Of a DNA stretch of 64,000 bases, positions 51,300 to 63,947 are shown piece by piece. The notes under the pieces are model-generated. The model had not been told where the DNA came from and ran no database searches. It saw only the letters and a program-made list of their open reading frames with translations. The stretch comes from Varroa destructor (taxonomy: Eukaryota; Arthropoda; Arachnida; Mesostigmata; Varroidae), in the NCBI RefSeq assembly GCF_002443255.2, contig NW_019211456.1, positions 57,114,982 through 57,178,981 of the forward strand. Reading direction: 5' to 3'. The position numbers were made by a program, and so were the translations under genes. Every line of letters begins with the position of its first letter. The first letter of the stretch is position 1.

Positions 51300-52940
51300 G
51301 GGCCACGTGTAGTCGTCCCTATCGAAAATTTGCAAAACGGACATGCACAAACTGGATTCATGTGTGAACCGCTTATGAGAAAGAGACCAGAGTCAGGGGC
51401 CAAATAAGGATTAGTTTGTCAAACAAAGACAACAAAAGAGATATCATCATGCTTAGCGACAAAAGCTCGCACGATCATCAGAATTGGGCTAACTAGAGAA
51501 ATATAAACACATCAAGCGAAGGAAATGTAGAAAATTAAGCAGAAATCCGCTAATTCTCAGACAATCTGTATCTTAAAGGTCAGACACTTTTCCAATAAGC
51601 GAACACGCTACACAGCTTGTTAAGGGCTCACATGATGTTCACATGCCAACAGCTGCCGCACACAAGATTAGAGCACAGGTCTAAAAAAAATCGGCAACAG
51701 TCGTCACAAGTCTTTGAGGAAGAGATCAGAATCAGAGACCAAAGGAAGTTAAGCCTGCTACATAAAAGTCAGCAGATCAGAACCCCAGAGCGGAACAGCA
51801 TTTTCAATAAAGGCCCGCACCATTATCAAAACAGGGCTAATTTGAATCGTATATACATAGTAAGAGAAGCGCAGCAAAAATGCAATCCTCAGCTGGGCAA
51901 GGAAATACAAACTATCAGAAAATCCGTGTTTTCCAACCCAGACCATTTCGTACAACCCCACACAGCATGTTGGGATAGCACGATTGGTGAAGTCTGACTG
52001 GCCAGTGAAGACTGAATGACTAAATAGACCTCCTCAAATAACTAAATTCGACCAAGATAAGAATCACTGAACCAAATTTTCAGGATCAACTTCAAAGGAA
52101 AACTACTCAAATAAACAGTCATTTATGGGCATACATTTTCAGCTTCGAATTGGGGGCCTGCGGTACTCCAAAAGAATTATATCAACAAGTCGGCAAGCCG
52201 ATTTGCCAAGAGCAATTAAGAATGAAAAAAACACGATGGCGGATACTGCAATCAAGTCATCTGATCGACGACAACAGTGTCGTGCAAAGCATGCACCCCA
52301 AAATATAAATCAACCACGTCAAGCCAACAACTATAAAGAAGCAGCCAAAAAGTGATCGTGCGGATACGATGAAATAAACTAAAAAAAAGTGGCCATGAAT
52401 TATCATCCCAAATGGAAATAAAACATATTCGCAGAATTAGTTTTTCCTCAATTCGTGAGATCCTAACCTACAACAAAAACAACGTACGGAATTTAATCGA
52501 ACAAAATGCTGAAGGACTGCAGAAAAGTAACGACACAGAGCTAATTAAGGCTCTAGCTGTAATAGATGACGATGGTCACGATGATCTTAAACAGCAGAGA
52601 AAAGACAACCCACACAAACCCGAACACGCCGATCTCATTGAACTCGCAAAGAGCATTTTCGTCTAAAACTCAAGTAAAGAAAACAAGAGCGCTGAGAAAT
52701 CTCAAGTACAACAGATTCAAATACTGCAGTCGAAAAATACGAAGGCCATAAACAAACCAATATTCTGCAGAATGCCGCAGGCACTAAACGTGTAGCGGCC
52801 AAGAATAGTAGCTGCCTTCTCTCATAGAAGAAGAGGGCAAGAGCACCCGTGCAAGCGGCTAACAACAGGTAACAACCCAGAAAAATGATTACCTTCGTAG
52901 TGGCAATCCAACTAATGTTGACCCCTCTACCCAATATGTC
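51300..52940 (+). pseudogene. A-skewed Gln/Lys/Asn-rich segment, likely decayed coding DNA
   Basis: The + strand is strongly A-rich and T-poor, and its translations are repeatedly Gln/Lys/Asn/Arg-rich over short open stretches (51617-51997, 52125-52355, 52412-52666). After the TAA at 52664 the same frame immediately continues with SSKENKSAEKSQVQQIQ and stays open for another 40 codons. No domain is recognisable. The pattern resembles an old low-complexity coding region broken by stops, or an untranslated region with the same bias as the orphan gene at 37840. Confidence 0.35.
51377..51962 (+). repeat. Imperfect tandem duplication, about 340 nt period
   Basis: Segments at about 51377-51615 and 51716-51962 align by eye over their length. 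Matching anchors are gagaaagagacc with gaggaagagatc, cgcacgatcatcagaattgg with cgcaccattatcaaaacagg, and cttttccaat with gttttccaac. Offsets between anchors are 339-348 nt. Identity is moderate, so the duplication is old. The second copy keeps an open frame while the first does not. Confidence 0.6.
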
Positions 52941-55093
52941 ATCTCACACATTATGTATCATACGTCGTCCGGTACTGTGCACTTCAACAGCAACTCGTTT
53001 TCAGGCAACCTATCTGTTTCCCCGTTGTTGGTAATTCTGACCTCGCGGTAATTCATTAACCTCTTTAATATGCATATTAAAAATCATACTGCTAAAGAAT
53101 AAATCAATATCTCAAAAACACGTTGTCGTTTTTTGTTGCTACAATGACTCGATCCAATAATTTGAAAACATTTTTGTTATGAGGTTTCCAATTTAGAGTT
53201 TCACAATGTCATACTTCAATATTATTATGATTAGATATTATTTCGCTTAACCGATTTTCTTAGCGCTTTTGACATATATTAGAAATCACCTTCAAGCTGC
53301 AAGCTTTTATGGAGAATAACTTAATTAAGAACTGAAAGAACACGACTGAAGAAACGACCAGAAAAAGTGGCAGAACAAGCATGGATCTGTAAAAGAAAGC
53401 ATGGCAGTTGACAACAGTAAATATTCTATTATTACACCACGTAGTGCGATCAATATACCATATTTTACGTGGCAATATGTCACTGAAAAAAAGAACATTT
53501 TTCAAATAGATACTCGTTGTCTGATTACACGCTTCGAAATGTAGGGTTCACGTATTTGATTGTTGTTGTTACAACGATGATGTTAACTTGCTGCTTGTTT
53601 AATTGAATAATGATTATTTCTAAGAGGCTAACTGTAAGTTGTAAAATAACTCACCACACACTGGTTCGGGTATAGCAACGGGCAGTCATCTAGCGTTTCA
53701 CTGATGCGTGACCATAAAGTAAGGTGCCGTCGGTATGATAAATTGAATACACATATGACCAAGCTTATTTGAAGAATGAGTTTTGATCTCTGACGACAAA
53801 TTTTCTAAGCTTTTCTGGCACAGGCGTCATTTGCTTGCAAAAATATGAAAACGATTATTTCGGCAACATCAGGTGCGTATCATATGATTCATATCACCTT
53901 GCTTATGCAAACTGTAACAGTTATGCCGAATGCTATTAGCTCATACTTTCGCTCAGCAAATATAAGGAAGATCTTTTATGCTTAGATGAACGTGTTCAGT
54001 TTGTATTTAGTTTAATCTATTTTCCAGTTGATGTGTTGGGCACAAAGTGGCTCTCAAAAATCCAGCCTTAGCATACTGACTTTTGACGCTTTGAACTATG
54101 TCTGTAATCATAAAGTTTATTGTGCAGTCGTCACTGATTCTCTAAGGGATAGTCTTTCTAATTTTCTCTGTTTTACCTTAAAATCATAAGCACGGTCATT
54201 CATAAATTAATCCATCAATGTTTTTGCTACTGGACACTCTTTTCTACATATTTTCACAGTAAACACTGATTTTCACAGATTGGCTCGGCTATGCGGTCCA
54301 TGAGTCTGTTCAACTATGGCTGGGCGCCACTGTTTCTCTATGTTTATACAATGTGTTAGAACATTTGATAATGCTGACATGATACATTTTTTTTTCGTTA
54401 ACCGAGGCCACCTACTTTCAAAAGAAGAGTTTTTGAATAACATCATTTTAATTAGTAAGATATTATTACCTGTTGCTGCATTTTATTATCTGCTGCATTT
54501 TGACACTAGCTGTCCCAAAGACGCCGTTTAGGTGCTCACTCACCCCAGCGTTACGTGTAGAGTTGCCTATGTATATCTGAGGATTGAAGTTAGACGTGGC
54601 CGAATGAATAGAAATGCTGTACGCATAGCAGGTTAGATTCCGACGCACCTACTTATAAAAGTAAATCAATTCTAGCTGGTTCAATTTTGAAAGTGAGTAA
54701 TAGTTTGAAATAGAATAGAGAACCTTTACGTTTAATTGGTTGTAAGGTAAACGTTTACGTAAAGCACAGTCTGATACAAAACGCTGATGTTATCAAATAT
54801 GGAAATCGCATATTGGAAACGAAAGGCGCCATCTACAAAACTAATTCAATCAAGCGGCATTCAACTGAATAGCTTTCAAAATAAGATGCTGCTTGAAATG
54901 TTTAGCTCGGAAGTAGGTTAATTACTGACTATCACTGCAACTCTTGCGAATAGTGTAATTAAACAAATACGTCAAATTTTATTCGACAAAGACGACTAGT
55001 TTGGCAAATGTGGAAATTGTTGTTGTTATTGTATTGGCTTAAAATTTCTGCCTTGATTATATGTGCCATCCTCTAAAACAATAGACTTTTTAG
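52941..55093. other. Intergenic, nothing seen
   Basis: AT-rich sequence with only small open frames (53260-53505 reverse, 54316-54531 forward) lacking known domains. Confidence 0.5.
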
Positions 55094-55657
55094 ATGCAAG
55101 CCGGAAAAAGCCAGTGTAATAATCGTCTGCTGTTATTTCCATCCATAAATGATAACACTTCTATTTCGCAATATGCCGAACCTTACTTGAATTTTCGCGA
55201 GCCCCGAAAATGGCAGTGGTCTCAAACCGTTCACCCGATTTCTACCAGGTCTGTTTTTCGTAGGTTGAGCGCCAGTGGCTCCTATTATCATTACTTTTGC
55301 TGCCCCAAAATAAACTGTAGGACTGAAGGCAGCTGTCCCGAATCCGCTTCAATCGAATTTGGTTTAGATCTAAGGTACAAGCCGGCTTTTACCCAAAAGT
55401 CAGCAGGTGCTGCAGGAAAATGTGTTTCACTTTATCCAAATGTGGCTGAAACTATTCTATTTTCGACAATCGAAAAGCACGCTGCACCTTCAGTAGGTTG
55501 GATCTGCCTTAGGCTTGGACCAGTATTCATCAATCTTGAAGTTTCTGTGACCCGTAAGGCCGCTTGTAGCTCTCACGGACATGTTTCATTTCCGATGCTA
55601 AGGCGACTCCTTTTAAAGTTATTAACAAACCGAAAAACCTTGTGCATCTCGCACTGA
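55094..55657 (+). CDS. Orphan open reading frame, 187 aa
   Basis: An uninterrupted ATG-initiated frame in a stretch with higher GC than its flanks. The protein is rich in Ser, Arg, Leu and Cys, without a signal peptide, clear membrane helix or known domain. A TTTTTAG acceptor-like sequence abuts the ATG, so it could be an exon. An ORF of this length has a realistic probability of arising by chance somewhere in 64 kb, so evidence for a gene is weak. It may also be transposon-derived. Confidence 0.25.
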   Translation: MQAGKSQCNNRLLLFPSINDNTSISQYAEPYLNFREPRKWQWSQTVHPISTRSVFRRLSASGSYYHYFCCPKINCRTEGSCPESASIEFGLDLRYKPAFTQKSAGAAGKCVSLYPNVAETILFSTIEKHAAPSVGWICLRLGPVFINLEVSVTRKAACSSHGHVSFPMLRRLLLKLLTNRKTLCISH

Positions 55658-58538
55658 ACTAACACGAGTTCCAGACACCAAAGTATTTAGTGATGCTGTT
55701 CATATAAACCTATCGTTGAAGGACACTCCAATATGTTCGTATTCGAGCAAAAAAAGAAAAACAACACGTGACCTTCTCTTATGTATTCTAATTTGGGAAA
55801 CAGCTTTCTACAAAAATGGGCCAGTACTCTAGGATACTTTGGATGATATTCCCATCCTATAAAATATTTATTGAACACTGTTATACTTGAATATTGTCCG
55901 TACATAACATATGTAATCTGGAACTGTCATACGCATACCGCGTCATTCATGTCTACTTTCACTCGTTTCAGGGTACGAATCATTAGCAGACGCACTATGA
56001 AGCAAGCAATGCACTACCACATGGCGATTGTTTGTATGTGGTTAGTTCTATATTTCGCCCACTGTGGCGCCAGTGGACACGAATTCTATGGTTAATCTCG
56101 GCCATTCGTTACTTTCGCTGTCAGACGAATTCTAGGCAGGCAAGCAAGCATTTTTGGTAGGCCAAACTGACGTTGAAGGTTCCGAGCAAATAACACACAA
56201 TTATTAGTAACAACCAAGCCAAACCTTTAATTCCACACGATGATTATTCGTAGTTGTTATAGCACAGCGACTAAGAAAAATAACCATTGTGCTAAACACT
56301 AACCTTAATTGTTTAGAAAATTTATTGTTACCTGGATTTAAGACATCTATGATCCTGAGAAAGAAGAACAGGCCCCAAACAAAGGGGCAAAAAGGAGGAC
56401 CCTGACTTGGGGGCTCAGACACTATGTAGAGATTATTACCGTTTCGATATTTTTGATTATTATTCAACTAAAACCTTACTGGCAATAATAAGCAATTTTC
56501 TTAGGTAAAAGCTGAATCCACTGACTTCAAGCTTCACGCGATAGTGATCACTTTGTAACAACAGATAGGGAGACGTCACAGTTTTATCGGCGTTTCATAT
56601 ATTAATTTTCATAACGTTGCTTTTTCAACTGATGTAACAGCTATACAACAGTGATTAGTAAAGAGATGAAGCAACTGATGTAGATTTAGAATACAAAATA
56701 ATTGGTTCAGCTTTTTGGCAAAGTTGGGTAATTTGAACATTCTGCAAACATAGCGTTCTAACATAATTTTCCCAAAAAAATACCTCGCTAAATCTTGCTC
56801 TATTGCTCCATATTGTATGCACTTAAACCAGTAAAGCCCCGAGAAAATAAAATAAATAGTTAACGCCTAGTATTACAAATAAGGCTTGGCCTAATACGAT
56901 GTTCTCATCATTATTCAGTCTATTCGTGAAATAACATAAACAAGTGTTTGTATGAGCTCATTAACTTGCTCTACTAAATACCCAACATTAAAATAGTTGC
57001 TGTTTCTGACTTCTTAATGATTTACCATCCTCGATTTGTAAAAGCGATAATGCTGCAGAAAAAAAATAGCTCTTAATGAATCACACCGCTAACTCAGTTC
57101 AAAAGTTATTCTCTACAGGACAATAGATTTTACAATAGACATTTCTATTGTTATCAAAAAGAAAATAATTAGTTGTCTATCAGTTTTAATATAGGTTGCC
57201 CTGTACGATATACGTTTTATCTATGCATTACAATGAATACATTGAAACACTTTTTGAAATGTTGCTTTTCCACTTGACACATGTAGATGCATGACTAAAT
57301 TGTCTGAAAAGTTTGCAAAAGGTGAAATTGCATAACAAATGCATTAACATCGGTAGGTTTCTGTACATGATTGTTATTTCCTTGTGTCATGAGTAACTGT
57401 GCTTTTTCCCTGTAAAGAAAACTCAAATTATTTGGCCATCTTAAGAAAAACACCTATATATTATACTGAATAAATCTTCTATCGTCGTGTTCTTTATTCG
57501 ATGCATGCACACCGTTCTCAATGAGCATTTTATTACAAAATATATATACCTTATAGACTCAAAAATGTCATCACATAAATATACCTCATAGTGTCTCAAT
57601 AGCTAATATGTAACTATTGATTAACAATGAAGCTATGACTTACGTATAAATGTATCTATCCACATATTCACCGTTCTAAATATCGCTCATGTTGGGTAGA
57701 AATCGCAACAACAACAACAACAACTAATAATAATAATAATAAAATTAACTGTCACTCATTGCTTTTATCTTCGCCTCCCTTTCCAGTATCTGTATTTTCC
57801 GTAACAGAGCCGACGATTCGTTGAGTTGTATTCGGTTTTCATTCTAGGTTGGCTTTTCCGGACAAAACTTCATTGCTTTTGTCCACTCTTACTTAGCACT
57901 TACTCAACCCGGGTTTTACTACCAGGAATATACCCTATAGCTTGGTTACTTTGATTTCAGCTTTTGAGAGCACTGAACATTTCATATTATTATATTTATC
58001 AGCTCAATTTCAATATTGTAAATCTGATGGCTTACTTATTGGTCACTGGACTTGCCATTATACGTCGTAACTGAGCTAAGAACTGAGAAACGAACTAGCT
58101 AGCCTTTTCCCACTTAAATGTAAAGCGAATCTACAGGCAAAGCCTACCTGACCTCAGCTTTTTGTAAAGATAGTATTACAGTAGATAACAATTTTCGCCT
58201 TTCGTAAAAGCATTTGTTTTTCTTTCTTAATCTTAAAAGTTAATCTTGTAGATTAATAAGGGGAATATGATTTTATAAAGATTTCGAAGGACAGTTAATA
58301 AGGAAGCCGTCCACGATGCTTGAGGTCAGTCCCTATTATAGTTGTTATCATGAAACTGTAAATGCAGTAGATGCACTTCAGAAGCCTCTTTATTGAGAGT
58401 GGTGAGTAAGACTGTCGTAAAATTTTGCTAGTTGTTATAATGAGTACACTATGTTTACTTTTTCTCATGGTAAAATAGCGCCACGTTAAAACTGTTGTAC
58501 GTGTCATTGCTATAGAGGTAATCCTGATCTTGCTGACG
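55658..58538. other. Intergenic and 3' flank of the LysM gene
   Basis: AT-rich DNA without a supported gene. An AAC run passing into TAA units lies near 57706-57742. The right end holds the 3' UTR of the reverse-strand LysM gene. Confidence 0.5.
58389..58394 (-). terminator. Candidate poly(A) signal of the LysM gene
   Basis: TTTATT on the + strand, AATAAA on the reverse strand, about 145 nt past the stop codon of the LysM protein gene. Confidence 0.5.
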
Positions 58539-59252
58539 TCAGGACCCCATCAATTTAAACACGTCGCCATGGAAAATGAGTATATACAATGTATAGAAAG
58601 CGGGAAGTCCTACGCACACACCAAAGAGACAGCTGATCATAATGCAGGTGCTACTAAAGATTGCTCGTGGCTTATGCAGCCCATTAATCGGCCCAATTGG
58701 TGGCGGCGATGCTGGTGGGGGCGCTTGTTCCTGAAGTACACGAAGTTTCTCATCCAAATTGGCCATGAAACGCTGAGGGCATAGCTCTTCTCGAGGAGGA
58801 GCTTCACGCTGAATTTCGACTTTTCCGGAAATGTCGACCAGCTGACCGGTAACAACTTGCACCCCATTTCGTGGTACGGGTACACGCACCGTCGGCAGGG
58901 CTGCCAGCTGTAGTTCGGACGCAATGTTGTTAGCTTGTTTAAGAAGTGCCAGTTTACAGTTATAACGTAGCGCGATGCCGGCCAGAGTGTCTTCAGGTTG
59001 AACTTCGTGGGAGATGAAATCAAACCTGGCAAGCGTCGAAGGGAATGAACTACCATGGTAATAGTGATTATGATTACTAATGCTGCTGTTATTGTTAAAT
59101 TGGTATGGACTTTGTCGGACGCAGCCCAAAGGAATTCTGGTATGCTCTTGTGGTTGTCCTCTATTTCTTAACTGAACCGTTGTCCAAGAATCTGGTTGAT
59201 CGCCCAGTAATGCTTCCTCTTCAGCTCCCGGCTTTCTTCGCCCCCGGGGCAT
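58539..59252 (-). CDS. LysM domain membrane protein, LYSMD3/4-like
   Basis: A complete intronless frame for a 237 aa protein of the animal LYSMD3/LYSMD4 group: type II single-pass proteins of the Golgi and endomembranes with one LysM domain. Mammalian LYSMD3 has been linked to chitin sensing, but the role here is not known. A low-complexity N-terminus precedes the LysM domain at residues 80-126, with the family pattern HEVQPEDTLAGIALRY, then LLKQANNI and VRVPVP. Next come a Pro-rich linker (PPPASPPP) and a hydrophobic segment at about 200-226 (IMISCLFGVCVGLPAFYTLY) close to the C-terminus, the position seen in LYSMD3/4. The ATG at 59252 (AAAATGCCC) is the natural start. Which of LYSMD3 or LYSMD4 it matches cannot be decided by eye. 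Confidence 0.9.
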   Translation of the reverse strand: MPRGRRKPGAEEEALLGDQPDSWTTVQLRNRGQPQEHTRIPLGCVRQSPYQFNNNSSISNHNHYYHGSSFPSTLARFDFISHEVQPEDTLAGIALRYNCKLALLKQANNIASELQLAALPTVRVPVPRNGVQVVTGQLVDISGKVEIQREAPPREELCPQRFMANLDEKLRVLQEQAPPPASPPPIGPINGLHKPRAIFSSTCIMISCLFGVCVGLPAFYTLYILIFHGDVFKLMGS

Positions 59253-62200
59253 TTTCCTGTGACGTTACCAGCTGCAGCCCACCGCAGCCACCCGAGCAAG
59301 GTCCAGTTGCATGAGGCTGCCGGGGTAAGTAACTTCTAACAATAACAAATCAAGTTGCAAGGGTTCTTGATGGGATTTTGCCCCCTCTTCGACTTTTTAA
59401 ACAAGCGTTAATTTGTCTTATGATTATTGGTTCTCTCGGCTCCCCAGAAGCCACAGCTGGAAGGGCCGAAAAGCCCGGTTGGTATCCGACCCTGTTCTCC
59501 GCATGCCTTAACGTCAAACGCTATGCCTTAATACAGATAGCAGCTATCGACACCCTCATGGGTGACGCTTTGATGCCGCGGGTAATTGCACATTGTAAAA
59601 AATATTAATCAATCAAGAGAACCGACAGCTAAAAAACAAATTCGAACACAGGAGCACTCACAATACAGTAATACACCGCTGAGCACCGTCTATCAGCCAA
59701 TCACGATTACAACAATATAGTTGGTAGCCATCGACAGACAACAGACAGCAGCAGCAAGATGCAACGTAGAAGATATGCATCCCAGACAAGGCTGACCGAG
59801 AAGGCGTGTGTCGACTTAATGGAGATGTCCATCAATTGTAATTCATACCAGAATACGCGCGAAATATAGTTCACGTAACAGACATACTAACAGATACATC
59901 AGATACATCATCCCTCAGCACCAGAAAAAAGACTGATTAAAGTGCTAATGATTCTTTAATTCGTAAATCTGAGATTCAGAAGGAAACAAGCGAAGAATTA
60001 TGCCATACGGCCGGAGCGTATTCCAACATGAGCCAATAGGGTAGAGACCGCTAATTAGGATTCGACTGCATAACGATACCAACTAAAATCACTGGGAACT
60101 CAAGTAATAATATTGTAATAAAGACTCGTAAACACACCTCTTTTTGACAATTTTGGCTAAAAGCCAGTTGCCTGAAGCAATCCTTGATCAGCGGCAGTGC
60201 AGACATAAAACTAAAAACAATTAGAATGGTAAAAAATGCAAAGTGGTAATAAACTAGAGAATAATAAAATTAGTGCGTAGATCGTTTGATAAAAATACGC
60301 ATCCAGAAACCGAAATCTAACACTATCTTTAGTGTTTACATTTTTATACCACACACGTAAACTCAAAAGTTAATCGCTTCAGGTTACATGTTTACTAACG
60401 TCGCTTAACTAACAGGATTTCCAATTGGCTAGCGTGTCATAAACATCTATCTGTTTATTATTAGGTTCCATTCGAGGGCCGAAAAAAACTGAGTTTTTGT
60501 CATTTTTGTGACAACGCGTGAGGATTAGAAAAAGAACTAAAAAGCTAGGAAAAACTATAAGGCCTTTGGATATTTTATAAATTTGAAAAATCCTCATTTA
60601 AATTACTTTTTAAAAAATCAGTAATTGTTGCAGTACCTATTTAAAAAAACTGATTAGTTTTTATTTTTATAATTTTTAAAATTTAAAAATTCAAACCGCA
60701 AGGCTTTTTCCAACGCTACCCATACAGTAGAAACTTTATACGAAGTTAAAAAAAATAATTAACAAGCTACGAACAGCTGCACCTAAAAGAGCCCCAGCAG
60801 CCGTGACATCGGTCGTTGAGTTGATTTAGTTGAGGCCTAAATTATCCGTTTGAATCTGAAAGCAGATTCGGGCCGTGACGTCATTGTGATTATTTTAAAA
60901 CTCTCCGTTCTTCTGCAACCACTTGTAGTAATCCCGTTGCGCCACAATTATTGTTACAATAATTTATTTACTGCAATAATCTCTCTGACAAAATTAATTT
61001 TATAACTACACGATGCGATCACAAAAAAAAATGACAGACAACACATTATTTTGTAGAAACGTATTTTATTTAAAAACCTATATCTTTAGTTTCTTGTATG
61101 TTTTCACATGGCCGCTTCAGTATTAACAGTTCTCTTTTTATTACATCATAACTTATATAACTCTCTTCATCGCACACAAACTTATAATAATTATATGATT
61201 ATTTCTGTTACATATACGTATGTATCTATAATTTGTTTGTGTGTGTGTGTATTATAATGTTTATAACGCAGTTCATCTCCATTATCTCACTAGATAGACA
61301 CTCGTGCTGTTTTTTCCCAACGTTACCTTTCCGCTTGAGTTTTTTCAACTCATAGATCTCGATTAATCATAGGCTAAAGACAAACTAATCGAAACTAATG
61401 AAAATTACTCTGGGATTGCACATTAGCTCAAAACGAAGTTGCATTATGTATTACTACGGTTGAACTCCTTTATCTCCGTCGTCACCATAATCATTGAATT
61501 TATCATTATTATCGTATAAATCGGATCTATTTTTTATTGTTTTTGCAAAAGAAGGTAAAGTAGCTTCCGTTAATTCAGCTTCAGATTCAACTAAGAGCTA
61601 ACGACAGAAAACAGCTAATTTCGATCATTGCCTATATACTGGGAGAAAGTGCGGGGTTACAAAGATTGACGATAATAGTTGAGAATTATTGACAAATAAA
61701 CATCATCAGCATCACTATCATTACATTTTGAAATTTTGTAAAGTCGTCCAGCGTAACAGCCATTGTGGTTGGTGTTGTCGCTGACGTGATCTTTGGCCCG
61801 TCACAAGAGAATCGCAAAACACATAGTACATCATTGTTTATTGACAACAAAGCAACAAATAAAATGGCACATCCTCACAGACGTAATAATCAAAACTCTG
61901 ACACATCAGCATTGAAAAACTGCTCTTCATCTCGTACCTTTTCAGCTCCTCTGCAGCTACTGCTTCCTCCACGCTCAACAACAAAAATGGTAATCACTTA
62001 CATTATCAACGTTATTACTGTTATATTTTATCCTCTTGGTTCCTTATGGTCATATTTATATATGATTATTATTACATATTTGTATTGTTATACTGCACCA
62101 TGAACCATAGCTCTACCCATGTTTAATTTTGTTGATTTTCTTTTTTTGCAACATTTGGATACCATTTGGAAAAAAAACACTTGTTCTCGTCTATGTCCAC

Positions 62201-63069
62201 CATTCAATACAATTGACCTTTCCTCACTCCAAATATATATGTGTGTATATTTATCTATTACATATGGAACACTCAAGGTCAAACCGCATCTGATGATTGC
62301 TAAGCCCCGCAATCTGACCGCTTAATTATGATCGAATTTTCGAGGCCTAAAACGTCAAAGGAGCGACGCCCAGAGCGACGAATCAGCCAATGCATTATAC
62401 ACTCACTACATTTGCCACATTATCATATACAAAAAGGACTGCTACTTCACTTTTCCAGTGTTACATCTTTGCATCTTCGGAAATTTAAAAATACTCACAA
62501 AGTGTTAGTATCTGGTTATTCTAACCTAAGTCTTATTATCATATGACATGTCACATTAAGCTTAGATTGCAATCGACCACAGTAGCGCTTGTCTCGTAAC
62601 ATTTTGCGTGTCGCAGCAAGAGAAATACGATGTAGCTTTGCTAATTGCCAACGTTGACCAAAGTCTAGTCTTTGTTTTTTGCATTTGGAAGTATCATTAA
62701 AATGAAGTTGAGTACTACGTTGGTTCATTAATGTCTCATTTATCGTTTACCGCTTTGTCATGCCTCAAACATCATTCATCAATGTCATTTAAATTGCTAT
62801 GTAGACTGGTCGCTCAATCTGCGGTCTATCACGTACAAACCGTATCATTTTACAATACTTTGCAATGTGCAATTTTTGTACCGGGATCTGATTCTCAGTC
62901 TGGAAAATGCCTTTCTCATTGAGAGACATTATTTTGAGAATAACACAACAGCTCATGACCAGTTAACAGGTTAGTCTGAATGGTAAGCCAGTGATTTTCA
63001 TTGTTCATATTAACTGAAATCGCTTTGGGTTAGGTCGCCACGCTATTAACAGTCATTTGCAGTCCCTTG
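59253..63069. other. Intergenic, 3.8 kb
   Basis: The left 350 nt are GC-richer and probably hold the promoter of the LysM gene. A protein-like + strand open stretch at 59378-59608 is treated as a finding. Sequence at 59620-60200 is A-skewed on the + strand with short CAG units, like 38.4 and 51.3-52.9 kb. The rest (60.2-63.0 kb) is AT-rich with a GT run near 61238-61250 and no supported gene. Confidence 0.5.
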
Positions 63070-63342
63070 TCAACTGTCGGGTGGATCTGGCGGTCGCTTC
63101 TGTGTGAAAAGGAAAACAATTCCCTCATACGTTGTCATCATAATGGCAGTGTTCGGTATCTGCCGGAGAAGCTGAGTGGCCAAACCTCGATAGAGCGCCC
63201 GAAAGCCTTCTTCATGATACACAAGGGTTAGCGTTTGTATGAAGCCCGTGTATTTACGGCCTTCTTCACGAAGCCGTGTTCGTGCTACTTCGTGAGGGTA
63301 CGCAATGACACTTGCGCACGTCTTTGAGATCGAACTCGCTAT
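63070..63342 (-). CDS. SLC25A33/36-type carrier, last exon
   Basis: The terminal 90 codons of a mitochondrial solute carrier that imports pyrimidine nucleotides across the inner membrane (SLC25A33/SLC25A36 in human, Rim2 in fly and yeast). The exon begins in phase 0 after acceptor aaatttacag (AG at 63343-63344 on the reverse strand) with [20 protein letters not shown], followed by RTRLREEG and [20 protein letters not shown], and ends KRPPDPPDS with TGA at 63070-63072. The PHEVARTRL version of the carrier PxD/ExxR/K signature and the RQIPNTAI block are characteristic of this subfamily. Confidence 0.93.
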   Translation of the reverse strand: MASSISKTCASVIAYPHEVARTRLREEGRKYTGFIQTLTLVYHEEGFRALYRGLATQLLRQIPNTAIMMTTYEGIVFLFTQKRPPDPPDS

Positions 63343-63827
63343 CTGTAAATTTTCTCAACCCCAAGTACAGGTGCGTGTAAGAACAACGATATATCAATAG
63401 TAGTAAACATTGTGGTTTTGCCTACTACAATACATTCGTTTGATTTTTGGTAATCGAAATCATGAGAAATATAGCATCGAATCAGTTTACAGAATTCCAC
63501 TGAAAAGTACCAGGTTTTGCCCTTGCTACAGATATGTATGTGGTTCTCAAAGCTGGACCAAACCAATAACCGGTTTAAAAATATTCAAGTACAGATATAT
63601 AACGGTCACATGGTAATAGACTAACAAGGGTTGGCCAAAACACTCTGTCAAAAGTGATATCTCAATTTGTACGGCGACTTATCATAATTTGAACTAACTT
63701 CATTGTCCTTCGAAAAGTCAAGTATCTCAACTGCGTTATTTAATAAAAGTGTGAGCTTTTGATAAATACGATTTAATAATAACATAACAAAAACAAAAAG
63801 GTAAAACGAGATTATAAGTATACGAAC
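63343..63827 (-). other. Intron of the mitochondrial carrier gene, 485 nt
   Basis: The intron runs from donor ATG|GTTCGT (63827 down) to acceptor tttacag. Phase 0. Nothing else is seen inside. Confidence 0.85.
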
Positions 63828-63947
63828 CATATAATGCGAGAACCGGTTGCCCTCAGTCTCCTTCGAGCGCAGGAGAGCTTTTACGTGTTCGTAGATAACG
63901 AAATGGATAATCGTCTCTGAGATACCGAAATATGACGCTGTGACACC
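63828..63947 (-). CDS. SLC25A33/36-type carrier, penultimate exon
   Basis: A 120 nt exon encoding exactly 40 residues, [20 protein letters not shown] and then [20 protein letters not shown]. It starts after acceptor tttcatcag and ends at donor ATG|GTTCGT, phase 0 at both ends. G(V/I)TASYFGxxET and the following helix are the end of the second carrier repeat in Rim2-like proteins, and the residues lead straight into the ISKTCAS block of the next exon. Earlier exons must lie beyond 64000. Confidence 0.92.

Noticed and set aside
52635..52934. Reverse-strand frame with apparent membrane helices
   Set aside because: It is the complement of the A-rich Gln/Lys-rich segment, which automatically gives Leu/Phe-rich reverse translations.
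62516..62740. Reverse-strand peptide RISLAATRKMLRDKRYCGRL resembling a Tc1-type helix-turn-helix
   Set aside because: The similarity is a single short stretch and flanking frames show no further transposase motif. It is not enough to call a transposon.
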